Assembly (NCBI GenBank): GCA_910586255.1 | Contig: CAJUHR010000042.1 | Location: 1-30,482, forward strand | DNA: 30,482 nucleotides | Source of the DNA: an uncultured Lachnospiraceae bacterium | Lineage (GTDB): Bacteria > Bacillota > Clostridia > Lachnospirales > Lachnospiraceae | Direction of reading: 5' to 3' | Part shown: one piece after another, positions 24,467-30,482 of the stretch | How the letters are laid out: each line of letters opens with the position of its first letter | Position numbering within the stretch: position 1 is the first letter of the stretch | The notes under the pieces: model-generated | Seen by the model: the letters and a program-made list of their open reading frames with translations, nothing else | What the model was told of the DNA's origin: nothing | Databases searched by the model: none | Position numbers and translations under genes: made by a program

Positions 24467-24601
24467 TGCGGAAATAACAAAGCATCTGCCCTGTGGCTTA
24501 TCCCGGATCTAAACTTAATTTTCCCAAAAAATTAGAAAAAAATTACTTTTTGAGTTATAAATACTAAAATAAGACATCCTATCCAAGAGATTTAGAAACT
24601 A

Positions 24602-24630
24602 TTTACATGCCGTTAAAAGTGAGTTATCAT
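24602..24630 (+). promoter_or_regulatory. Promoter and candidate operator of the GH4 gene
   Basis: TTTACA (24602-24607), a 17-base spacer and TATCAT (24625-24630). The spacer contains AAAAGTGAGTTA (24615-24626), which differs at two of 12 bases from the AAAAGTCAGTAA found twice in the rpiR-EIIA gap. Position inside the promoter suits a repressor site. Confidence 0.6.
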
Positions 24631-24677
24631 TACACCATCAAAACAAACAAGCCACATAAGGCGAAAGGAGAACGGTA

Positions 24678-26003
24678 ATGAAAACCTATAATGTATGTAT
24701 CGTTGGCGGAGGAAGCACCTATACCTTGGGATTCTTAAAATCCTTTGTGAGATTAAGAGAAGAATTTCCCTTAAAGAAGCTGGTTCTTTTCGACATTGAC
24801 AAAGAGCGCCAGGAAAAGATCGGCAAGTACGGAGAGATCCTTTTTAAGGAAAGATTCCCGGAGCTGGAATTTTCCTACACCTTAGATATTAAGGAAGCCT
24901 ATGAAGACATGGATTTCGTATTTATGCAGATGCGCGCAGGCGGACTGCCAATGCGTGCAAAGGATGAGCACATCCCCTTAAGCATGGGCATGATCGGTCA
25001 GGAGACCTGCGGGGCAGGCGGCATGGCATACGGACTTCGCTCCTGTGTAGATATGATCAAGGCGGTTCATGACATCCGCACCTATGCGCCAAATGCCTGG
25101 ATCCTCAACTACTCCAACCCTGCTGCAATTGTGGCTGAGGCTTTGAGAAGAGAGTTCCCGGATGACAAGAGAATTTTAAATATCTGTGATCAGCCGGAAA
25201 ATGTGGTTCGCTCCTGCAGCCGCCTGCTGGGCTGTGACTGGGAAGATTTGGACCCTGTCTACTTTGGTTTAAACCACTATGGCTGGTTCACTCATATGTA
25301 TAATGTACATACCGGCGAGGATCTGCTGCCTAAGATCCGCAAAATGATCGCTGAAAACGGCTTCCTGCCTCAGGATGCTGAGCAGAGAGACCAGTCCTGG
25401 CTGGATACCTACGGCATGGTGCAGACCATTATGAACGATTTCCCGGATTTCCTGCCCAATACCTACGACCAGTATTATCTCTATCCGGAGTACAAGGCCA
25501 GCCACTTAGACCCCAATTTCACCCGTGCGGATGAGGTGATGGCCGGGAGAGAAAAGAGAGTGTTTAATGAATGTGCAGAGGTTATTAAGGATGGCAAGTT
25601 GGGCGACCGTTTCCATGCCATATCCGATGCCCATGCAGAGATGATGATCAAAGTGGCGGAATCCATCGCCTACAACCGCAATGACCGGCACATCCTTATT
25701 GTGGAGAACAACGGAGCCATTGCCAACATGCAGAATGATGCCATGGTTGAGGTGGTGTGTGAGCTGGGAATCAACGGTCCCCGTCCAATGAGAGTAGGCA
25801 ATATCCCCCAGTTCTATCTGGGACTTTTAGTCAACCAGGTTTCCTGTGAAAAGCTGCTTGTGGATGCATATTTTGAAAATTCTTACCAGAAGGCACTGGA
25901 AGCCTTTACGCTGAACCGCTTAATCGGAGATGCAAAGAAGGCGAGAAAAGTTTTGGATGCCCTCTTGGAGGTCAACAAGGGCATGTGGCCGGAGTTGAAC
26001 TAA
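24678..26003 (+). CDS. 6-phospho-alpha-glucosidase, GH4 family
   Basis: 441-aa NAD- and metal-dependent glycosidase, same length as MalH/AglB/GlvA (440-441). It splits phosphorylated alpha-glucosides such as maltose-6'-phosphate into glucose and glucose-6-phosphate by an oxidation-elimination route. The NAD loop is VGGGSTYTLG (9-18); the metal ligands are Cys170 in NICDQPENV and His200 in GLNHYGWF; NYSNPAAIV is also intact. The C-D-x-P pattern is that of the alpha-specific branch rather than the beta type. It is the first gene of the operon with EIICB, 108 bases ahead of it, and probably repressed through the operator in its promoter. Confidence 0.93.
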   Translation: MKTYNVCIVGGGSTYTLGFLKSFVRLREEFPLKKLVLFDIDKERQEKIGKYGEILFKERFPELEFSYTLDIKEAYEDMDFVFMQMRAGGLPMRAKDEHIPLSMGMIGQETCGAGGMAYGLRSCVDMIKAVHDIRTYAPNAWILNYSNPAAIVAEALRREFPDDKRILNICDQPENVVRSCSRLLGCDWEDLDPVYFGLNHYGWFTHMYNVHTGEDLLPKIRKMIAENGFLPQDAEQRDQSWLDTYGMVQTIMNDFPDFLPNTYDQYYLYPEYKASHLDPNFTRADEVMAGREKRVFNECAEVIKDGKLGDRFHAISDAHAEMMIKVAESIAYNRNDRHILIVENNGAIANMQNDAMVEVVCELGINGPRPMRVGNIPQFYLGLLVNQVSCEKLLVDAYFENSYQKALEAFTLNRLIGDAKKARKVLDALLEVNKGMWPELN

Positions 26004-26025
26004 ACATTATCTGTAATTTTGCAGC

Positions 26026-26059
26026 GCTTAAGCCTCGCTGAAGGGGGCGCGGCTTAAGC
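26026..26059 (+). other. Intercistronic hairpin, GH4 to EIICB
   Basis: GCTTAAGCC pairs perfectly with GGCTTAAGC (26051-26059) around a 16-base loop. A second small CCGG/CCGG pair follows. No T-run, so it probably sets different mRNA levels for enzyme and transporter rather than ending transcription. Confidence 0.5.
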
Positions 26060-26111
26060 CGGCTCCGGTCAGGTAACCGGATGAAGAAGAGAAGGGAAAG
26101 GATATTGGATT

Positions 26112-27638
26112 ATGGGTAAGAATAAAATCATCAATTTTTTCTCGGCACTGGGGCGCAGTCTTCTGATGCCAATAGCGGCACTGGCAGCCTGTGGTATTGT
26201 ATTGGGGCTTACCTCTGCTCTTATGAAGGCACAGGTACAGGCGGCAGTTCCGTTTTTATCCCAAGGGATACTTTACTTTGTTATCTTTACATTAAATAAG
26301 ATTTCCGGCGTGGTATTTACTCTGATTCCTGTACTGTTTGCGATTTCCATCGCTTTCGGCCTGGCGGATGAAGAGAAGGAGATTGCCGCTTTCGCCGGCT
26401 TCATCGGCTATTACACCTTTCTGGTTGGCTCCTCCTGTATGATCAATTCCGGGTTTATGAATTTTGACGCACTGAAGATCTCCTCGATTTTAGGTGTGGA
26501 AACTTTGGATATGGGCGCTGTGGCAGGAATGATTGCAGGTATTGTCACGGCTATACTTCACAACCGCTATCACAAGATCACATTTCCTGTGGCAATTGCT
26601 TTTTATGGAGGAAAGCGTTTTGTGTCCCTGGTGGTAATGATTGCCATGGGCTTTGTGGGGCTTTTAGCTCCTGTTGTGTGGGCGCCGGTCTCCTATGCCA
26701 TTGACAGTCTGGGGGGATTGATCTCCGCGTCAGGGCTTGTGGGAGTATTCGGCTTCGGATTTTTGGAGAGGCTTTTAATTCCCACCGGTCTCCACCATGT
26801 TCTCAACGGAATTTTCCGCACCACCTCCATTGGCGGTATCTACAATGAGGTGGAAGGCTGTTTAAATATTTTCCTTCAGTTTATTGACCAGGTTGATATC
26901 AATGAACTGGCTCCCTTTACGATCTTTTTGGGACAGGGCAAAATGCCTATGATGATGTTCGGCCTTCCGGCAGCGGCTCTGGCTATTTATCAGACCTCCC
27001 CGGCAGAAAAAAAGCCCAAGGTGAAAGCTCTGATGATTGCCGGCGTGGCGGCAAGCGTGGTATCCGGTATCACCGAGCCTCTGGAATTTTCTTTCATGTT
27101 TGTGGCTCCTGTGCTGTTTTTGTTCCATGCTCTGATGGGCGGCCTGTCCTTTATGCTGATGGCCGCGTTTAAGGTCATTATCGGCAACACCGGCGGCGGT
27201 CTGATCGATTTCCTTATTTGGGGTGTATTCCAGCCAGGCTCCCACTGGTATTGGGTAGTGATTGTAGGGCCGTTTTTCTCAGTGATCTATTACTTTGTTT
27301 TCAAAACCTACCTGACAAAGAAAAATCTGAACATTGATGTGTCCGATGATGAGGAAGAATCCGAGGGTTCCGGTGTCTCTTTAGAGGAAAAGCAGCTGAC
27401 CCAGGCTACCCGGATCATCGAAGGGCTGGGCGGCTTTGACAATATTGTGGGCAAAGTCAACAATTGTCTGACCAGGCTGCGGGTGGATGTAAAGGATATG
27501 TCCCTGGTTGATGAGGCACTGTTAAAAAAGACCGGAGCCATGGGCTTTGTAAGGCCCAGTGACACACACATTCAGGTAGTTTATGGACCAAAGGTGGAGG
27601 GAATCGCAGCAAATGTGCGGGCTGTTTTGAAAAACTGA
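26112..27638 (+). CDS. PTS alpha-glucoside EIICB transporter
   Basis: 508-aa two-domain permease of the glucose/maltose PTS superfamily. The EIIC domain (about 1-405) has around ten hydrophobic segments, the LLIPTGLHHVLNG loop and the substrate loop SGITEPLEFSFMF. A short acidic linker follows, then the EIIB domain with the phosphorylated Cys452 in NNCLTRLRVDV. It imports and phosphorylates an alpha-glucoside with phosphate from EIIA (29509). There is no EIIA domain fused. The neighbouring GH4 enzyme points to maltose, isomaltose, trehalulose or similar. The start has GGGAAAGGA upstream, 11 bases away. Gene order matches the malH-malB and glvA-glvC type of locus. Confidence 0.93.
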   Translation: MGKNKIINFFSALGRSLLMPIAALAACGIVLGLTSALMKAQVQAAVPFLSQGILYFVIFTLNKISGVVFTLIPVLFAISIAFGLADEEKEIAAFAGFIGYYTFLVGSSCMINSGFMNFDALKISSILGVETLDMGAVAGMIAGIVTAILHNRYHKITFPVAIAFYGGKRFVSLVVMIAMGFVGLLAPVVWAPVSYAIDSLGGLISASGLVGVFGFGFLERLLIPTGLHHVLNGIFRTTSIGGIYNEVEGCLNIFLQFIDQVDINELAPFTIFLGQGKMPMMMFGLPAAALAIYQTSPAEKKPKVKALMIAGVAASVVSGITEPLEFSFMFVAPVLFLFHALMGGLSFMLMAAFKVIIGNTGGGLIDFLIWGVFQPGSHWYWVVIVGPFFSVIYYFVFKTYLTKKNLNIDVSDDEEESEGSGVSLEEKQLTQATRIIEGLGGFDNIVGKVNNCLTRLRVDVKDMSLVDEALLKKTGAMGFVRPSDTHIQVVYGPKVEGIAANVRAVLKN

Positions 27639-27648
27639 TAATTGATCC

Positions 27649-27690
27649 GGCCTGCTGCCTTCTTATAGCTGAGAGTTATTTTTGCAGGCC
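27649..27690. other. Inverted repeat between convergent genes
   Basis: GGCCTGC (27649-27655) and GCAGGCC (27684-27690) enclose the last codons of the rpiR gene and its stop. Probably a shared 3'-end structure for the EIICB and rpiR transcripts; no good T-run. Confidence 0.35.
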
Positions 27691-29276
27691 GCCTTTTCAC
27701 CCATTTTCTTCTGAACAATCAGCTCAATCAGGATCTGAACTACTGTGAGAATACCCAGCCGGCTGTTTACATCCACATGGTGATATTCTTCGTTCTGGTC
27801 ATTGGTACACAGACCATAGGTACAAGTATCGAGCAGAGGACTGTCCGCCTCGCAGGTAAGCAAAACACTGCAGATTCCTCTCTGCTGCGTTTTTTGAAAT
27901 GCCGGCAGGTAGCGGGGCGCATCCCCATGAGCAGTGATGACAAACAAAATGGCGTCACTGCTCATCTCATAGGTCAGCCCGTCAAGCAAACGGGGCCATT
28001 CCAGCAAAATGGACGGATAATCCAGAGTTGTCAGGATCATGTGCAAATATTTGGCCGCAACAGAGCTCAATTCATTTCCATAAATATAGACCGGTCGGTC
28101 ACTGGTCAGAAAATCGACAATATCGCATAAAGAGGCAATGTCGATGGCCTCCAGGTTGTCCTTAAAAATGGCAATGGAGCGGGAAATAAGGCTGTTGGCA
28201 GAATATTGCGCCTTCTGCTGATTTTCTAACTGGCTGCGAATCTGATATTTCAATTCATTAAAGCCTTTGAAGCCTAACTTCTGACAAAAACGGACAATGG
28301 TTGCGCCGGAGGTATAAAGACGGCTTTCCAGATCCTTAAGCCCCAAAAAAGCGCTGGATGGCAAATGGCTCTCAAAATATTTTAAAAGCTCCTGTTCTGT
28401 ATCTGTAAGGGCAAGAGAATGGGCATTTTCCAAAAAAGGCAGGGATAGGATGCCCGGATTTTCCGAAGATACAGGATATGCCTTTACCGGAGAGGAATGT
28501 TCCTGCCGATAGAGCAGGTATGCATGGATAATGAACTGAATCACATAAAATACCGGCAGCCGGGAAGTGAATTCCGCGCCGCGATTTTCACGCTGATTGG
28601 TAAAAAATCGAAAGTTTATGGTGCCAAATTCCGCAATGGTATTGTTGGCATAGGGAGTGATGGAAAGCACCGGAATATTGTTCATCCGGGCCAGACGGGC
28701 CAGCTTTGCAGTGGGAGGAAAATCCCCGGTGGTACTGATCAAAATCAACAGAGCCTCTGAGTGCAGGTCTCTCAAAATATGCTCGCCAATGCGGGAAGAG
28801 TCAATCTTATATACCTTCTGCCGGCCAATGGAGAACAAAAGCTTCTCAAAATAATCAGTAAGGATGGAGGTAACGCCCCCGGGCGCCCACAGATAGAGAG
28901 CACACTCCCTGTCCAGATAGCTGAAAGTCTGATAGAGCTGTTCTTCCTGAATCAGGCGGGCAGTTCCCTCTGTATTGTAGGACAGAGAGTCCACAATCCG
29001 GCTGATATCCCGGCTGTATTGTTCTTCTCCGGGAGCGGCTTTCGTCCGCTCCCCCATCTGGCGGCGCAGGGCGTATTTAAACTCTGCAAATCCGGAGTAG
29101 CCCAGCTTTTTACAAAAGCGCATGACCGTAGCCGTGGAATAGCAAACCTTAACCGCAAATTCATGAACGCTTAAATCTGCAATCTCCTCCGGATTTTTGT
29201 AGATGTATCGAAGAATGTTCAGTTCATTGCTGGTGAGACTTTTAATAACCGTATCATTTAAATGGAAATTAACCAT
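27663..29276 (-). CDS. Tandem double-module RpiR/MurR regulator
   Basis: 537 aa, nearly twice the usual 250-290 of the family. Two full modules are visible. Helix-turn-helix 1 (about 1-75) has STATVMRFCKKLGYSGFAEF, followed by sugar-isomerase (SIS) domain 1 (125-230, with STTGDFPPTAKLAR). Helix-turn-helix 2 (290-352) has SGATIVRFCQKLGFKGFNEL, followed by SIS domain 2 (395-510, with VITAHGDAPRY). The frame is continuous. SIS 2 lacks the usual S-x-S-G loop, so it may have lost ligand binding. It likely senses a sugar phosphate and controls the PTS genes on both sides. AAGGAG lies eight bases before the ATG. Confidence 0.92.
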   Translation of the reverse strand: MVNFHLNDTVIKSLTSNELNILRYIYKNPEEIADLSVHEFAVKVCYSTATVMRFCKKLGYSGFAEFKYALRRQMGERTKAAPGEEQYSRDISRIVDSLSYNTEGTARLIQEEQLYQTFSYLDRECALYLWAPGGVTSILTDYFEKLLFSIGRQKVYKIDSSRIGEHILRDLHSEALLILISTTGDFPPTAKLARLARMNNIPVLSITPYANNTIAEFGTINFRFFTNQRENRGAEFTSRLPVFYVIQFIIHAYLLYRQEHSSPVKAYPVSSENPGILSLPFLENAHSLALTDTEQELLKYFESHLPSSAFLGLKDLESRLYTSGATIVRFCQKLGFKGFNELKYQIRSQLENQQKAQYSANSLISRSIAIFKDNLEAIDIASLCDIVDFLTSDRPVYIYGNELSSVAAKYLHMILTTLDYPSILLEWPRLLDGLTYEMSSDAILFVITAHGDAPRYLPAFQKTQQRGICSVLLTCEADSPLLDTCTYGLCTNDQNEEYHHVDVNSRLGILTVVQILIELIVQKKMGEKAACKNNSQL

Positions 29277-29317
29277 AAAAAGTACTCCTTATTAAAGAGA
29301 AATTAGCAGATGATTAA

Positions 29318-29349
29318 AGTATATCACTGACAGAAGAAAAAGTCAGTAA
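29318..29349 (-). promoter_or_regulatory. rpiR promoter with candidate operator
   Basis: On the minus strand, CTGACT (29346-29341), a 17-base spacer and TATACT (29323-29318) preceded by TG (extended -10). The plus-strand motif AAAAGTCAGTAA (29338-29349) covers the -35 box, and ACTGAC/GTCAGT form an inverted repeat across the spacer. Autoregulation is likely. Confidence 0.55.
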
Positions 29350-29491
29350 AAATAAATAAAGAGGATTCTCTCTTGCCTTTTTCCCTTCGGCCATGATATA
29401 CTGAAAGCAATTAATCAGCTCTTTACAGAAGAACTAAAATAAGTAAAACGTGTATTGCTGGCTGATGAAAAGTCAGTAAAAAATAAATAAT
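29338..29491 (+). repeat. Direct repeat pair in the rpiR-EIIA gap
   Basis: AAAAGTCAGTAAAA followed by (A)ATAAATAA occurs at 29338-29359 and again at 29468-29490, 130 bases apart, differing only by one A. The first copy overlaps the rpiR -35 box; the second lies between the EIIA promoter and its ribosome site. Together they suit two operators for a DNA-looping or tandem-module regulator. Confidence 0.7.
29373..29402 (+). promoter_or_regulatory. Promoter of the EIIA gene
   Basis: TTGCCT (29373-29378), an 18-base spacer and TATACT (29397-29402) with an upstream TG. It shares the TGATATACT box with the divergent rpiR promoter. Confidence 0.5.
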
Positions 29492-29508
29492 ATTGGAGGG
29501 TTTATATT

Positions 29509-29976
29509 ATGGGGTTTTTTAGCAGAAAGAAAAAGGAGGAATTTGTCTGTCCAATGACCGGGATTCTTCATCCGATGGAGGAGGTGCCGGATCCGGCATT
29601 CTCGGAAAAGCTTTTAGGTGACGGTTTTGCCGTGGAGCTGACCGGCGGTGAGGTAAAAGCGCCTGTCAGCGGAACGATTGCCGCCGCTTTTCCCACAGGT
29701 CATGCCTTTGGAGTCAAGACAAAGGAAGGCATGGAGATCCTGATTCACATTGGGATTGACACCGTAAGCTTACAGGGCAAGGGCTTTGACGTGAAGGTAA
29801 AGCAAGGCGATTCTGTCATGCAGGGCGATGTTTTGGTGGTTGTGGATGTGGATTATGTAAAGAGTCAGGAAAAGTCCGTGTACTCCCCGGTGATCTTTAC
29901 CGGCGGCCAGAAGATCGATCTCTTAAAGACCGGAAATATTCAGGCTGGCGATGGGAATATTATCAAAATCCATTAA
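29509..29976 (+). CDS. PTS glucose-family EIIA
   Basis: 155-aa single-domain phosphocarrier of the Crr type. It passes phosphate from HPr to the EIIB domain of the neighbouring permease. The active histidine is His80 in ILIHIGIDTV and the helper is His65 in PTGHAFGVKT; the later KQGDSVMQGD turn is also typical. A lysine-rich start (MGFFSRKKKEE) precedes the domain. GGAGG lies eight bases ahead of the ATG. It is divergent from rpiR and shares its regulatory gap. Because the permease lacks EIIA, this gene completes the system. Confidence 0.93.
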   Translation: MGFFSRKKKEEFVCPMTGILHPMEEVPDPAFSEKLLGDGFAVELTGGEVKAPVSGTIAAAFPTGHAFGVKTKEGMEILIHIGIDTVSLQGKGFDVKVKQGDSVMQGDVLVVVDVDYVKSQEKSVYSPVIFTGGQKIDLLKTGNIQAGDGNIIKIH

Positions 29977-30001
29977 AGAATCATTTTTCTTTATCATAAC
30001 C

Positions 30002-30024
30002 AAGGCGCGCCCGCCGGGCGTGCC
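30002..30024. other. GC-rich hairpin after the EIIA gene
   Basis: AGGC-G-CGCCC pairs with GGGCG-T-GCCT around a three-base loop, 26 bases after the stop. No T-run on the plus strand; it may be a 3'-end hairpin. Confidence 0.4.
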
Positions 30025-30052
30025 TAAAATTGGCAGAAATTTCAACTTTTTA

Positions 30053-30280
30053 TCAAGGCTTCTTTCCCTTCAAAGGCAAATCCATGATCAGTCCCGGAAC
30101 AAAACCATCGTAGCCAATTCCTGTACTGGAAAAACTCTTTCTAATCATTTTTTGAAACATGATATGCACTTCTTTATTCGTCAGAGCAAGTTCATACAAA
30201 TCTTTTTCCTTGCCAAAGCGAAGGTATTTGCCTATACAGCTGTAAAGCTTAAGAGGATTATAGGCATAGTTCCTTGAAGT
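30053..30280 (-). pseudogene. AAA-ATPase / PD-(D/E)XK (PDDEXK_9-type) remnant
   Basis: Minus-strand open stretch of about 75 codons, closed by TAA upstream, without a start. It reads LYSCIGKYLRFGKEKDLYEL, then ALTNKEVHIMFQKMIRKSF and GYDGFVPGLIMDLPLKGRKP-stop. The pattern L-x-x-x-G-Y-L-x-F, then (P/T)-N-K-E-V-x-x-x-F-x-x-M-I, is that of the linker before the C-terminal nuclease domain in AAA-ATPase-like proteins with PF09820/PF08011. Both the ATPase and the nuclease core are missing. Confidence 0.5.
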
Positions 30281-30330
30281 TTATGGTATTTCTCACTCTT
30301 TCATATGAATAAGCCCTCAAACACCTCTCC

Positions 30331-30482
30331 CTGCCCCGCATATTGTACAGATAAAAATCGTTCCGTCATGTTCAGGGTGAGACGTGCTGAGATTCCAAAA
30401 CCAGAGGGAGGTATGCGAAAGCTTGGCATACCCACGGTTTCTTCATATTGCACACCTCCCAACGATGTTTTGGAATGCTGCC
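30331..30482 (+). pseudogene. Group II intron reverse transcriptase remnant (partial)
   Basis: Open frame to the right edge that contains RVRRAEIPKPEGGMRKLGIPTV. This is the N-terminal reverse-transcriptase signature of group II intron proteins (V-R-R-V-x-I-P-K-x-x-G-x-x-R-x-L-G-I-P-T). The sequence expected next (x-D-R-x-x-Q-x-A-I) is missing: the match breaks after PTV at about 30436 and continues as unrelated SSYCTPPNDVL. It is therefore a broken piece. The right side of the window may hold more. Confidence 0.6.

Noticed and set aside
24566..24580. ACTAAAATAAG shared between the GH4 upstream region and the EIIA leader (29433)
   Set aside because: Eleven bases of A/T-rich sequence recur easily by chance and sit at different distances from the promoters.
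30002..30024. Rho-independent terminator for EIIA
   Set aside because: The stem is good but the plus strand after it has no T-run, so it is listed only as a hairpin.
1..30482. CRISPR array, tRNA, rRNA or intact insertion sequence
   Set aside because: No regularly spaced direct repeats, no tRNA cloverleaf pattern and no full transposase were seen on either strand.

Overview
The window looks like chromosome of a spore-forming, anaerobic gut-type Firmicute of the Lachnospiraceae kind (Clostridium/Enterocloster/Hungatella-like; genus not resolvable by eye). The reasons are the spoIIA-sigF-spoVA sporulation block, a T-box leader ahead of valS, low- to mid-GC coding with AGGAG ribosome sites, and a three-gene cluster (DUF5717/DUF5716/TPR-like) plus a DUF4364 protein that I associate with that family. 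Family names and functions come from reading the translations; no database search was possible.

Layout. (1) 1-425: remnant of a large serine recombinase running off the left edge, then the terminator of the sporulation operon. (2) 426-3988, minus strand: spoIIAA-spoIIAB-sigF (forespore sigma-F and its anti-sigma/anti-anti-sigma pair), a terminator, a copy of a structured repeat, then a 50-aa membrane protein, spoVAA, spoVAB and spoVAC (channel for dipicolinic acid). spoVAD and spoVAE do not follow; the operon ends at spoVAC. (3) 4134-4447: a terminator and a 148-bp palindromic MITE-like element whose left half also occurs, inverted, in front of the spoVA genes. (4) 4449-10528, minus: strong sigma-A promoter, valine T-box leader, valS, folC, a 48-aa TTG-start protein, and a membrane-anchored TPR protein. 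(5) 10525-10692: an AraC-family C-terminal remnant whose stop codon overlaps the valS -35 box. (6) 10915-16561, minus: a three-gene operon coding for a giant 1192-aa cytosolic protein, an Hsp70/actin-like protein with a degraded phosphate-2 loop, and a TPR protein, divergent from a DUF4364 winged-helix protein. This is the best candidate for an undescribed system. (7) 17284-21211: frameshifted transposase/nuclease remnant, galE (minus), and a probable two-gene operon of a cyclase-family metal hydrolase and a PanE/ApbA-type reductase. (8) 21319-24466: a membrane sensor kinase without a response regulator, and two divergent YhcH/EbgC-type (DUF386) proteins. (9) 24602-29976: an alpha-glucoside PTS locus made of a GH4 6-phospho-alpha-glucosidase, EIICB, a divergent EIIA, and a double-length RpiR regulator carrying two HTH-SIS modules in one chain. 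(10) 29977-30482: remnants of an AAA/PD-(D/E)XK protein and of a group II intron reverse transcriptase, to the right edge.

How it works together. The PTS locus can be read as one circuit. EIIA and EIICB phosphorylate and import an alpha-glucoside, the GH4 enzyme splits the phospho-disaccharide, and the tandem RpiR protein probably senses a sugar phosphate. A shared 12-bp motif (AAAAGTSAGTWA) lies in the GH4 promoter spacer, over the rpiR -35 box and before the EIIA gene, and is a candidate operator. Both ends and several gaps of the window hold decayed mobile or accessory genes, so this is a core chromosomal stretch peppered with remnants.
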